Source: Boswellia sacra
Taxonomy: Eukaryota > Streptophyta > Magnoliopsida > Sapindales > Burseraceae
Reading direction: 5' to 3'
NCBI GenBank assembly: GCA_013180625.2
Contig: SNVD02011092.1
Span: 1 to 64,000 of the forward strand
DNA length: 64,000 nt
The position numbers and the translations under genes were made by a program. The notes beneath the pieces are model-generated. The model saw only the letters and a program-made list of their open reading frames with translations. It was not told where the DNA came from and ran no database searches. Shown here in pieces: positions 47,927 to 59,760 of this stretch. Position 1 is the first letter of the stretch. Each line of letters begins with the position of its first letter.

Positions 47927-48478
47927 TGTGAAGAAATCTGGAGATAATTTGTGGCTATAGTAGGTTGTTTTAAAGCAGAAAATCTGGAAATGTTCTGTGC
48001 TCTGGTGCAAACATACAAACTGAAATCTAAGTGCAGAAATGTAAAAGAGAACACCACAGAATTTACGTGGTTCGATCCATGATCTACTCCACGGGAGGGA
48101 TGAAAAAAGAATGCACTAGAGAGAATTCGGATTACACACTCTCCTCACTGCACTCTCAGCTTAGAACCACTCTAAGCTCTCTGTTTTTGCTTCCTAGACA
48201 CTCAGTTTTCTTTGCTGTGTTTTTATGCAACTTGCATGACTTGCCTCACACTTACATTTTCTGCACATCAGTATTATTAGCCTTTCTAAGTGGCTGACAA
48301 AAGTGAAATACAGCAGCTAGCAAATAGACAGCAAGACAGTAACAAACATACAGTAGAACAGCTACAGACAGATAGTAAGACAACTGTTGACAGACAGCAT
48401 GACAGCTACAGACAGACAATAACTAAAACAACAACATGTTGCTGGTTGACATGCTGTGCTTGAGTCACAATTACATCA
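47927..48478 (-). repeat. copia C 3' LTR
   Basis: 552 bp. Contains GACAGACAGCATGACAGCTA-type short repeats (48,320-48,425), shared with and slightly diverged from the other LTR. Confidence 0.92.
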
Positions 48479-48527
48479 ATTCTCCACCTTGACTCAAGGT
48501 CAGTGCATTGTCCCTCCAATTCTCCAA

Positions 48528-50285
48528 TTATGCCTTAATGACTCCAATTAGGCTCAAACAGAGCCTGAATTTTTCTGTTGGAAGAGGTTTGGTTAACATG
48601 TCAACTGGGTTTCTTGCTGTAGGGATTTTCTTCACTGCAACAATTCCTTTTTCTGCAATTTCCTTCACGAAATGATATTTGACATCTACGTGCTTTGCTC
48701 TACCATGATGAACTTGATTCTTGATCAAATGGATAGTACTTTGATTGTCACAATGGAGTATAAAACTGTCTTGATTAACACTTAACTCCATAATCAATCC
48801 TTTAAGCCATAAACCTTCTTTGATTGCCTCTGTAGCTGCAATATATTCAGCTTCAGTTGTTGAAAGAGTAACCATGCTTTGCAGCCCTGCTCTCCAACTA
48901 ATTGCTTTTCCCCAAATTGTGAACACATAACCAGTAATTGATCTTCTATTGTCCTTGTCTCCAGCATAATCTAAGTCTACAAATCCTTCCAAAGCTCCAC
49001 CTGAATCTTGACCTTTTCCATAACATAATCCAAGAGAAGTTGAACCTCTTAGATATCTTAGTATCCACTTGGTAGCATCCCAATGAATTCTTCCAGGATT
49101 ACTCATGTATCTACTAACCATACTTATTGAATATGCAAGATCAGGTCTAGTGCAAACCATTGCATACATTAAAGAACCAACTAAGCTTGCATATGGTGTA
49201 GAAGCCATTTCTTCCTTCTCCTTTTCGGTTTTGGGACAATCTTCTGCAGAAATTTTGATTTGTTCACCCATGGGAGTGGAAACCATCCTTGCTTTGTTCA
49301 TGTTGAACTTGACCAGCAATTTTTCTATGTAATCTTTCTGACTCAACCATAATTTATTCCTGGATCTGTCCCGAATTATTTGCATGCCAAGAATCTTCTT
49401 TGCAGCTCCCATATCCTTCATGTCAAACTCAGATTTTAGTAAATGCTTCAACTTGTTGATACTTTGCTTGTTCTTTCCTATCAACAACATGTCATCAACA
49501 TATAACAATAAATAGAGATAATCACCATTACAGAATTTTTGATAGTAAACACAATTATCAAATTGACTTCTCTTTAGTCCATTTTCAATCATGTAACTAT
49601 CAAACCTTTTATACCATTGTCTAGGGCTTGTTTCAGCCCATAGAGTGATTTTTTTTAGCAAACACACATGATTTTCTTTGCCTTTAACTTCAAAGCCTTC
49701 AGGTTGCTGCATCAGAATTTTTTCTTCAATGTTTCCATGCAAGAAAGTCGTTTTTACATCCATTTGTTCTATTTCCAGGTCTTCTTGAGCTGCCATTGCC
49801 AATAGAAGACGAATGGATGTATATCTCACCACCGGAGAATATATTTCTTGATAATCAATACCCTCCACTTGAGAATAACCCTTAGCTACAAGTCTAGCTT
49901 TGAATTTTTCAGGTTGTACTCCATCTATACCAGATTTTTTCTTAAAAATCCATTTGCAACCTATCACTTTAATTCCTTTTGGCTTTGGAATTAATTCCCA
50001 AGTCTGATTTTTTTGTAAAGAGCTCATTTCTTCCCTCATTGCAGCTATCCAATGCTTTGAATTCTTTCCTGTCACAGCATCAATGTAATTTGTGGGTTCT
50101 TGCTCAAGTTCTTCTCTTACTTGTAAAGCATAGGCAACAATATCAGCTTGAGCATACCTCTTAGGAGCTTTTACTTCTCTTCTAGCTCTATCTCTACTAA
50201 GCAAATAGTCTTGCAACTCTTCTGCACCATTTTCAGAATTTTCATCTTGATCAAGTGTCTCTTGACTAATTTGAGTTTCTTGCAT
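48528..50285 (-). pseudogene. copia C reverse transcriptase and RNase H
   Basis: A long open frame of 585 codons holds the end of the linker and all of RT/RNase H. It has HWIAAMREEMSSLQKNQTWE, GCKWIFKKKSG, ARLVAKGYSQVEGIDYQE, EQMDVKTTFLHGNIEE, YVDDMLLIG (catalytic Asp pair), MKDMGAAKKILGMQI, RNase H VDLDYAGDKDNRRS, STTEAEYIAATEA and DNQSTIHLIKN. Near 49,613-49,660 the conserved K-S-L-Y-G-L-K-Q-S-P motif instead reads KKITLWAETSPRQW: one extra A and one missing A restore the frame, so the motif is destroyed without a stop. VDSDYAG has become VDLDYAG. The upstream part of the polyprotein is separated by a stop before 50,285. Confidence 0.9.
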
Positions 50286-51709
50286 ATCTTGCTACCCTTC
50301 ACCATGCTCCACATCACTATCATGTGTTTCCTCTTCAGTTTCTGAATTTTTCAACTCAACATCTTGAGACTTTATCTCAAACTCAAATTCAGCAAGCTGA
50401 GATTTATCATACACACTACTCTTGTGACATGAACTTTCATCTAATCCCAATATTTCATCTTCCTTGAAAACCACATCTCTGCTGATTATTGCTTTTCCAA
50501 GCTGAGGACACCATAATTTGTATCCTTTCACTCCAGGAGGATAGCCAAGAAACAAGCATTTGAGTGCTCTTGGTTGAAGCTTCTCTTGCTAATGTGTGCA
50601 TAGGCAGTTGCTCCAAATACTTTCAAGTGATCAAGACTTTCCTGAGGAGTCTTCAGCTTTATTGCAGTTGAAGGACACCTATTGATTAAATAACAAGCAG
50701 TAGCAGCAGCCTCTGCCCAAAATCTTACAGGTAATTTAGCATTAAACAGCATGCATCTAACCCTCTCTAGAATGGTTCTATTCATTCTTTCAGCTAACCC
50801 ATTTTGTTGAGGAGTACCCTTTACCATTCTATGTCGAACCATACCATGTTCTTGACAATATTTGGTAAATTCTTCCCCACAAAACTCAAGACCATTATCA
50901 GTTCTAAGAAATTTTAGTTTCTTGCCAGCTAGATTTTCTACCATTATCTTCCAATGTTTGAATTTTTCTAATGTTTCATCCTTAGATTTCAGCATGTAAA
51001 TCCATACTTTTCTACTGACATCATCAAGAAAAGTGAGAAAATACCTGGCACCACTTAGTGACTTAGTCTTGGCTGGCCCTCATAGGTCTGAATGGACATA
51101 TTCTAGGATGCCTTTGGTGTTGTGCTTTGCTGCAGTAAACTTCATTCTGGTTTTCTTTCCAAAAATGCAGTGTTCACAAAATTTCAGCTCTGGTAATTTG
51201 TGCTTTCCAAAGACACCTTGCTTTTCAAGAATCTTCAATCCTTTCTCGCTAACATGTCCAAGACGCATGTGCCATAAATCAGCTGCATTCACCTCTAATT
51301 TTGATGCTATTGCAGCTGCTGCAGAAATTGTTTCACCATTTAGAATGTAAATACCATTCTTCTTGTATCCTTTCATGACAACCATGGCTCCTTTTAGGAT
51401 TTTTAGAACACCATTTTCAGCCTTAGCTATATAACCATTAGAATCTAACATGCCAACTGATATTAGATTCCTTTTCAAGCTAGGAACATGTCTTACATTT
51501 GCTAGTGTCCTAATCATCCCATCATGAAGTTTCAATTTTATTTCTCCAATACCAGCCACATTGCAAGCCTCATTGTTTCCTATGAGAACCTTCCCTTCAT
51601 TCAATGGTTTGTAGGTGGAAAACCATGACTTATTTGGACACATGTGAAAGGTGCAACCGCTGTCTAGAACCCCATCACCATTTTGTTCTAAATCTGTCAC
51701 CATTAACAC
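50286..51709 (-). pseudogene. copia C protease-integrase (interrupted)
   Basis: 51,080-51,709: protease active site LDSGCTFHMCPNKSW, then the integrase zinc domain HMRLGHVSEKGL and FCEHCIFGK, ending YVHSDL. A stop (TGA) stands where the integrase family has Trp before GPAK. 50,528-50,995 continues the integrase core with FLRTDNGLEFCGEE and TPQQNGLAERMNRTILE (Asp and Glu catalytic residues). A deletion/shift near 50,580-50,620 separates SLDHLKVFGATAYAHI from 50,292-50,555 (FLGYPPGVKGYKLWCPQL), and a stop lies at 50,290. It is inactive as it stands but only lightly decayed. Confidence 0.88.
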
Positions 51710-52527
51710 TCTGCATCATCAAATCCTTGTGAAACTATAGCTGCATTGCCACTCTCTTCATCTTTTGTTGCATCATTTTTCTTTCTACCTTTCCTATCAG
51801 GACAATTTCGTCTAATATGTCCCTCTTTGTTACAATGGAAGCATCTGAATTTATCTCTAGATTTAGATTTTGATCTACCATGGTTGCCTTTAGCATTAAA
51901 GTTCCTTTTTTCAATTCTTCCTCTAGCAGTGAGGCCTTCTCCAGAATTAGAACTTTTTCCTTCAATCTTAAGATCTAACTCCTTTGAATGAATTGCAACA
52001 ACAACTCCTTCTAAACTTAGAGTATCCTTGCTGAACTTCAAGGTATCTCTAAGCTGGTCATATGTTTTAGGCAGTGAGTTTAACAAAATGACAGCTTGAT
52101 CTTCATCTTCTACTTTCACTCCTACATTCTCAAGATCTAAACTTATCTTGGTAAATTCATCTATATTTTCATCTACTGATTTAGATTCATCCATCCTAAA
52201 TCCATAGAATTTTTGTTTTAAATAAATTCTATTAGGTAGAGACTTTACCATATAGATTTCTTCAAGCTTCTTCCAAATTGATGCAGCCGTGGTTTCTTTG
52301 GACACCTTCCGAAGAACTTGATCTCCCAAGCTAAGAATGATTGTGTTCTTAGCATTCTTCTGAACTTTAGACCATTTTTTTGGAGTTAAATCTTCAGGCA
52401 CTTTTTGTTCATCTTCCAAGGCTTCATCAAGCCCCATGTTTCCAAGCAGTGCTTGAATCTTCATTTTTCATAAACTGAAATCTGTCTTGCCATCAAATTT
52501 TTCTATCTCTATTTTCTGGTTTGCCAT
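51703..52527 (-). pseudogene. copia C gag
   Basis: Start at ATG 52,527 (MANQKIEIEKFDGKTDFSL), then one TGA near 52,466 where gag proteins normally have Trp. The frame then stays open for 253 codons: KIQALLGNMGLDEALEDEQK, KLEEIYMVKSLPNRIYLKQK, LLNSLPKTYDQLRDTLKF. The zinc knuckle CFHCNKEGHIRRNC lies near the end (about 51,815-51,850). It ends at 51,703, overlapping the start of the protease piece in another frame. It would form the particle shell and bind the element's RNA. Confidence 0.9.
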
Positions 52528-52605
52528 TGCAACCTTAAGATCTTCTCTCTCAGCAGAGAAACCTTACTCGTTTGAAGCAAACCACTTTCAGATCTTTAAC
52601 ACTCA

Positions 52606-52617
52606 GCTCTAATACCA
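52606..52617 (-). other. copia C primer-binding site
   Basis: On the minus strand TGGTATTAGAGC lies just after the LTR end, differing by one base from the usual tRNA-Met site TGGTATCAGAGC. Confidence 0.85.
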
Positions 52618-52619
52618 GT

Positions 52620-53171
52620 TGTGAAGAAATCTGGAGATAATTTGTGGCTAGAGTAGGTTGTTTTAAAGCAAAAAATCTGGAAATGTTCTGTGCTCTGGTG
52701 CAAACATACAAACTGAAATCTAAGTGTAGAAATGTAAAAGAGAACACAACAGAATTTATGTGGTTCGATCCATGATCTACTCCACGGGAGGGATGAAAAA
52801 AGAATGCACTAGAGAGAATTCGGATTACACACTCTCCTCACTGCACTCTCAGCTTAGAACCACTCTAAGCTCTCTGTTTTTGCTTCCTAGACACTCAGTT
52901 TTCTTTGCTGTGTTTTTATGCAACTTGCATGACATGCCTCACACTTACATTTTCTGCACATCAGTATTATTAGCCTTTCTAAGTGGCTGACAAAAGTGAA
53001 ATACAGCAGCTAGCAAATAGATAGCAAGACAGCAATAAACATACAACAGAACAGCTACAGACAGACAGTAAGATAGCTGTTGACAGACAGCATGACAGCT
53101 GCAGACAGACAGCAACTAAAACAACAGCATGTTGCTGGTTGACATGCTGTGCTTGAGTCACAATTACATCA
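52620..53171 (-). repeat. copia C 5' LTR
   Basis: 552 bp, same length as its partner with about 18 differences by eye and no length change. Followed on the + strand by the duplication AGCTT. Confidence 0.92.
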
Positions 53172-53176
53172 AGCTT

Positions 53177-53773
53177 ATTTATTTATTTATTTTTAATTAC
53201 AAAATCTCTCCTTCCACTTCTTTCTATCGTTTGTCTCTAAAATACATTGAAACTTCAACAAAGGCCAGAGCAGCTCTAGATCAACCAAATCCATACGTAG
53301 AAAATGAAAAGTTAAAGATACCGTGCTTAGGTCTATAGTATATTGTAATACCCACATATCACTTCCTATAAAAATTGTAAATTGAAGAAATATATGATTG
53401 ACTTAATGCATGGACACATACAAGAGTGTTATGGAAGGGTTTATTTCACAAAAATGAAAGGACAAATTGCCTGTAAATAGATATGACTTATGAGAATAGT
53501 TGTGACTCATGAGAATGGATATAATTGTTATAAGAGACATATCACTTAGATTTAAATTATTAACAATTCATGAATAGTTGCATCTTTTGAAGTCTATGAA
53601 AAGACATCAACATTGCCCATATTACTGGGTTGTATAAGTATATAGATTTGGTAATTTTTTATATGAATCCAACGGCCTAACGATAATGTGCGGTCATTTC
53701 ATTTTCCAACATAAATGACATGCATGTAAAAAGTTGTAAATAACTATTGTATAAAAGTTTTATTGACGCATAT
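53177..53773. other. intergenic stretch absent from the second copy
   Basis: AT-rich; no gene recognised. Confidence 0.35.
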
Positions 53774-55460
53774 GGTACAAATCTGCATAAGTATCTACAA
53801 CTTTTATGTCTTTTATAAAATTAATGTATGACTACATTGATGTATTGTAGCCAAACTCTATCGTAGCTTGATAATGCAGTACATTATGATTGATCTATGA
53901 TGATTTTTATTGCAACTTACCAATTTATGTCATAATCTCTCTCTTGTTCATCTAAAAATTTTAAATTTGTTCATCTAAAAAATTTGAATTGAAATCCAAA
54001 CATTTGAAATTAAAGAAATAAGACAATTGCACGTATCTCACAATATATTGGAGCTGATAGTTTTTGTTATTCACTGAGATCTGTTATTGTTATCATCTGT
54101 TTCGTTCCTTTTATATTGAGTGAGCGCATGTATGGACTTTGGAAAACATTTGTAGCTAATTTTAGGAATCAGTATTTATTTATTCGCTATGTAATAATAC
54201 ATTGCAGGAGTACCATATCTCGCTTTTAGCTTTTATTGAGCCTGGAATACAGCTCGCTAGGATAAGGCATCTTGCACCAGTTGAAAAGCCATATTAATTT
54301 TATCTTTAACAAAAGAGTTTAAACAAATCTCATGATTCATGATCATTAGGTTAAAGATCTATCTGAACCAATAGATTTATCTTCTTAAGTGCTACACAAA
54401 TTTTTGGTATTTATTTATTTTTAGATCAAGAACGAGGTTCCGTGTTCACTAACTCTCTACGTCAAACACGGTATAGTATCTTTTTCTTGCGTAAATTCGA
54501 AGATTGACTGACTTTCCTTAGAAGTTTAGGCCTCTTTTCTTTTTTCTTCCTGCCTAATTCGCTGCACAAGTTTTCTTAGTAGGTTCCTACACCTCTGTAT
54601 TTGTTTTTGATCTTTTTTTATGGAAAATATTCGTCAAAAAATTAGGGAAAAGAATAATTAGAAAGGATCCAGATCCATATCTAAGTAAGAAAGCTGTTTG
54701 TCTTGCTGTGATCTTCAGTTTTAATAGGACTTCTCATCATAATTTATTTCTGTGTCGGCAGCTTCTTGAATGACGACTTAGATGCAAAGGTGACTCTTAA
54801 GCCGAAACCATTAGGATCTGCGCGTGGCAATTTAAGGATCCGGAAAGGGGTGACCAAATTTAGAAACATGCAAACATGTCCAATATTACGAATCAAGTAA
54901 GCTTGAGACCCTGCCTGCGATTTTTTTAATGAATTGTAATATTTCGTTTTATCTAAATGAAATAAAAGATTTATTTATGCGTTTTCAAGAATGGAGAATG
55001 GAGGATGAAAATGAATTGTTAAGAAATGGGGAAGAAAGGGAATTGGTTTTCTGCCGAGAAGAAAGCTTCAACATCCATAGAATCTGTGTTCATCCACATC
55101 CTTTTTTTTTTCTCCCTCTTTGTTTTGTTAAATTTTGGTTTTTTTTTTTTAATTTTTTTCAATAATTTTTAATTGCTTATGAATAACACACATCTATATC
55201 CATAGAATCTGAGTTCACCCACATCCACATTTTTTTCCTTCCTTTTTTTGTTGTTTTGTTATTTTTCTTTTTAACACTTTTTATTGCTTATGAATAACAC
55301 ATCTATTCTGTTTTTGAAAAGTAAAGCCGTTTTTAAAATTTGGTTTACCAAAGATCTTGCAACTTCTTTTAGAAGCTGATTATTTCTATAGGACAATAGA
55401 AGCTTATTTCTATAGCAACAATCCCAAACTGGCCCAAACTATTAATATTATGCCATAAAT
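53774..55460 (+). repeat. segmental duplication block 2, copy a (with exon-like pieces)
   Basis: Recurs at 58,501-59,566 and 63,376-64,000. Two stretches look like exons. One (54,209-54,296), after TACATTGCAG, reads EYHISLLAFIEPGIQLARIR. The other (about 54,762-54,896), after TGTCGGCAG and before gtaagc, reads FLNDDLDAKVTLKPKPLGSA then GNLRIRKGVTKFRNMQT. Both are open here but frameshifted in copy b. I do not recognise the source gene. A third conserved stretch near 54,993 reads MEDENELLRNGEERELVFCR. Confidence 0.6.
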
Positions 55461-56444
55461 TATGAATGAATGGGGCTGTCCAGGCTGTAGATGGGAGACA
55501 TTTTGCATCACTACAAAAAATACACACATAATGTATGCAATTGCTGAAGACATAATCAATATCTTTATAAAGAAGAGCATATGGACACCCAAAAAAGAAA
55601 AAAAAGGCCATGCAGAATATAAAAACTCTACAAAATACTCATCCTGTGTCTAATTGAAAGAGACAACCAACATAAATAACAGCATATCTACACTCAAAAA
55701 CTAAATAAATGAATAAAAAATCAAGCAGAATAAGCAGAATATTAACTCTGAAAATGCTTATAAAATCATAGACACAGTACCATGAATTAGTCTTAGCAAA
55801 AAAAAAAAAAAAAAAGGTATTCACGCATAGCATAGTAACAAAAGATTTTACATTAATATAACATGATAAAACTGTCAATACTATAACATAACATGGAGAA
55901 TGAAGATGAATTGTTAGGAAATGGGGAAGAAAGGGAATTGGTTTTCTACTGGGAAGAGAGCTTCAACATCCATAGAATCTGTGTTCAACCATATCCATTT
56001 TTTTTCTTCCACCTTTTTTTGGTGAATTTGTTCGTACCTTCTTTTTTAACTTTTTATTGCTTAGGAATAACAATCTTTTGATTTTTTTTTTCTCCTTTTT
56101 GGGACTCTTATTTGGACCATGAAAGTACAGAAACAAAGAAATTTATAATGTTTTATCAAATATATCCTCTTACTAAATACAAAATTATACTAAATTTTAA
56201 TCTTCTCACTGAACCTAGTGCAAGGTTGATTTGAAACTGAAGTCATAAGACAATTAAACAGTTGTTCATCGATGCACTATCACTATCATTTTTACCAAGC
56301 ATATTCTCACATTAATACGCTCTTTCAACTAACTTAATCATTTCCTAAGAAATGAGAAAATTATAACAGGAAGAAAAAAACAAAGAAAAAGAGAGGTTGT
56401 CTATAAATAAAAAGGACAACTTGTCCTAAGTAACATAAGGGGCT
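55461..56444. other. unique stretch between the two duplication copies
   Basis: Mostly AT-rich with poly-A (55,800-55,816) and poly-T tracts. At 55,889-56,030 it contains a third copy of the GAATTGTTAGGAAATGGGGA... GCTTCAACATCCATAGAATC segment of block 2. No gene recognised. Confidence 0.5.
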
Positions 56445-57480
56445 TCCTGTGGACGAGCATGCATAATCAAATAAGTCATCAAATTAACAATGATTCCTGT
56501 GATCGATAACAGGAAAAATACTCAATGGAACCTGACATACCCTCCTCCTAAACAACAGGACATCGCGTTTGATGATGTTCTCTGATGGGGTTTTTTTTTT
56601 CTCCCACTTCAACAAACGCGATATCCTTTCCACAAGCACCCCGTTTGCTCGCTCATATATTGTGCCAATGTACGGCATGACCTCGTACAACCAAACCTTA
56701 ATAATAGAAGGGTTTTTTTTGGTGACGATAGATATTTCAAAATGTAATTCAAAGAAACTAATAAATACGTCCAACATTTGTTATTCATTATGTACCTGAA
56801 TAGCGCAGGGGCACCCTTTTAAATTATATGTCTCAGAATACTTCCTTTTCCCCATCGTCTTCTTCTTCTTCGCTTCCGCTCATTTCTTATACTTTTCCAA
56901 CCTCCCATCCAAAGCTTTTTTTCATCCCTATAAGTGTTTTATCGTAAGACACCGAACCCCATGGATAATTTTTAAAACTATCTAATGTGTTGACAAAATT
57001 CAACCACTTACGAGAGACATATCGGTGTCAATCTCATCCCATAAAAAATCGCTCGAGCACGTAATACAAGGCTACCTTTACAACATCCTTGTCTGGCATA
57101 GCTAACACATTTAATGCCCGAAGTCTCGGATAGAAATGCATGAGCTCCATGTCCTGACCCTCAAAGTACGTATCCAACAAATGGCATGAATTCAAGACAT
57201 TCGGTATTAGTGGCACGGGGGTAGCAAATTTCAAACTGGTCAACAAATCGAACTCGTGCATAGAAAAATGAATCAATCTTCCTAGAAAGAAGAAGAAAAA
57301 CATAAGATGCTAATAGTGGTAAAAAAACAAAACTACAATGATCAAATGCTAAAAAATAAAATTAGTTAACTACATTGTAGTTCAAACACCATATTTTTAC
57401 CTTCAAAAAGGAACCACATCTCTTCATCGTACTCCACTGTTTTAACTTTCCACTCAAGCACATTGTGCACCATTTATTTC
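56445..57480 (-). pseudogene. second copy of the MULE Ulp1-like gene (N-terminal part)
   Basis: Closely matches 40,731-41,775. On the minus strand 57,034-57,303 reads SMHEFDLLTSLKFATPVPLI and MHFYPRLRALNVLAM. 56,484-56,777 reads IKVWLYEVMPYIGTIYERAN, LVERISRLLKWEKKKTP and RRRVCQVPLSIFPVIDH. It carries only the DUF1985-type N-terminus and part of the linker; the protease core is missing. It joins duplication block 1 directly at about 57,480, so the right part of the MULE and the hAT element are absent here. Confidence 0.82.
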
Positions 57481-57483
57481 ACC

Positions 57484-58500
57484 TTTATTTCACCACTCTT
57501 TATTTCACCTTATGAAAGGCAGATCGAGGGTTTTTTCACTCACCCATTTTTTTTCTCTACGTTTGTTGCTGAAGACTGGTGAGTTATTCATGGCTCTTTT
57601 TTTTTTCTTAAATTAATAAATCCATTTGGTTTAGATGTATGAAGTTTTTGTTGTACTATGTTTCTTGGTGTCTCTTATTTGTTGCTGGGGAACTTGAGTT
57701 AAGAGGTAAAAACCAAAAAAAAAAAAAAAACTCTTGTGAATATTTTGGTAGTGTGCAAGAGGGGATTTGCAGTATCCCATAAAAAAGAAAAATTAGAAAT
57801 AATTTATAACAGCCACTGCTATAAAAAATTAATTCTGTTATATTTGTTTTGTTAAAAGTCACCCAATCCTTCACTTCTAGTCAGTCTAACAATCATTCTT
57901 TAACTTCTTTTTTTCGCTATTAATTTTTCGCAATAATTCTTAAAATCAAACGTATTTTAACACTTAGAACTCTGAAATTCTTGTCTGATAAAGAACAAAA
58001 CATAAAAAAAGTAAATTTTTTAATTCAAATATTTCTTTTATGATATTAATTCAAATCAGATAAAAAAATCTGTTTTATGTATAAAGTCTTTAAGAAAATA
58101 ATTCCAATCACTTCTTTATTAAATTATTGTAGTAACTTATATTTTTATATGCAATTTTCCTCAATAAATAAATAAATAAACACAGAACACTTGAATGATA
58201 TTCTTTTTAACTTCTTGATTTCATTTGCAATTTGTTTCGTGTTGTGTCTAACACATGAAAAAAAAAAAATTTGTTAAGTAAATGTATAAAAAAATGAACA
58301 AGCAAAAAATCCAAACGAGTCAACCCAGTCTATATAAACCCGTGGATCCGCCCTTGGGTGTTGTGCTGGATAAATATAATGGGTGAAGAAGAAAAATACA
58401 AAAGAATAAATTAGGATATTCATGAGAAGTGCTGTGGTGCACCCGGATAATGAGAAGAGGGTGCACATACTCCAGGTGCACCCTAGCTGAACCCGATATT
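57484..58500. repeat. segmental duplication block 1, copy b
   Basis: Same sequence as 45,172-46,193 with scattered substitutions and poly-T length changes. It ends at GAACCCGATATT, after which block 2 starts directly, whereas copy a continues into 7.6 kb of other sequence. Confidence 0.82.
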
Positions 58501-59566
58501 CTATGGTACGAATCTGCATAAGTATTTATAACTTTTATGTCTTTTATAAAAATAATGTATGACTACATTGATGTATTGTAGCCAAACTCTATTGTAGCTT
58601 GATAATGCAGTACATTATTATTGATCTATGATGGTTTTTATTACAACTTACCAATTTTATGTCATAATCTCTTTCTTGTTCATCTAAAAATTTTAAATTT
58701 GTTCATATAAAAAATTTGAATTTAAATCCAAACATTTGAAATTAAAGAAATAAGACAATTGCACTTATCTCACAATACATTGGAGCTGATAGTTTTTGTT
58801 ATTCACCGAGATCTGTTATTGTTATCGTCTGTTTCGTTCTTTTTCTATTGAGAGAGCGCATGTATGGACTTTGGAAAATTTTGCAGCTAATTTTAGGAAT
58901 CAGTATTTATTTATTCGCTATGGAATAATACATTGCAGGAGTACCATATCTCGCTTTTAGCTTTTATTGATTCCTGGAATACAGTTCGCTAGGATAAGGC
59001 ATCTCGCACCAGTTAAAAAGCCATATTAATTTTATGTTTAACAAAAGAGTTTAAACAGATCTCCTGATTCATGATCATTAGGTTAAAGATCTATCTGAAC
59101 CGATAGATTTATCTTCTTAAGTGCCAAACAATTTTCGGTATTTATTTATTTTTAGATCAAGAACGAGATTCCATGTTCACTTAATCTCTACGTCAAACAC
59201 GGTATAGTATCTTTTGCTTGCGTAAATTCGAAGATTGACTGACTTTCCTTAGAAGTTTAGGCCTCTTTTCTTTTTTCTTCCTGCCTAATTCGCTTTACAA
59301 GTTTTCTTAATAGGTTCCTACACCTCTGTATTTGTTTTTGATCTTTTTTTTATGGAAAATATTTGTCAAAAAATTAGGGAAAAGAATAATTAGAAAGGAT
59401 CCAGATCCATATCTAAGTAAGAAAGCTGTTTGTCTTGCTGTGATCTTCATTTTAATATGACTTCTCATCATAATTTATTTCTGTGTCGGCAGCTTCTTGA
59501 ATGACGACCTAGATGTAAAGTGACTCTTAAGCAGAAACCATTAGGATCTGCGCGTGGCAATTTAAG
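58501..59566. repeat. segmental duplication block 2, copy b (left part)
   Basis: Same as 53,774-54,838 with scattered differences. Both exon-like frames of copy a are shifted here, for example one base lost at GATGTAAAGTGAC versus GATGCAAAGGTGAC. It is cut at 59,566 by the solo LTR and resumes at 63,376. Confidence 0.85.
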
Positions 59567-59750
59567 TGTGACACCCAAATTTTAAGTAAGTTTGACTTAC
59601 ATGTATATTGTAAAAATATATATTATTAACATCATGAGGTATGTATATATATATATATATGGAGAGGGATGAAATTAGATGAGAGATGGAAGGGTGTGAG
59701 TGAAAAGCTAAGAAAGTGTGAGAGCTTAATTGAAATGGTTGTGTGATGTA

Positions 59751-59760
59751 TATTTATAAA
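59751..59760 (+). promoter_or_regulatory. likely LTR promoter TATA box
   Basis: TATTTATAAA followed by GCATGGGATAAGCC, about 185 bp into the solo LTR, resembling the U3/R promoter of Gypsy elements. Confidence 0.45.

Larger units (their letters stand above)
47927..53171 (-). mobile_element. copia retrotransposon C (minus strand)
   Basis: 5,245 bp flanked by perfect 5-bp duplications AGCTT (47,922-47,926 and 53,172-53,176). Both LTRs are 552 bp (47,927-48,478 and 52,620-53,171), reading TGATGTAATTG...TTCACA on the minus strand. They differ at about 18 positions by eye, so it is older than copia B. The primer site TGGTATTAGAGC (tRNA-Met type) lies next to the right LTR. The polypurine tract CAAGGTGGAGAA (minus) adjoins the left LTR. 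Gag and pol are nearly complete, with a few stops and shifts. Confidence 0.93.

Noticed and set aside
48031..52990. Identical 76-88 codon frames in both copia C LTRs (MIYSTGGMKKECTREN)
   Set aside because: Present only because the LTRs are duplicated; the position is non-coding LTR sequence with no known product.
55507..55525. CACTACAAAAAATACACAC as a transposon end
   Set aside because: No inverted partner or target duplication was found nearby; the similarity is limited to a few bases before a poly-A.
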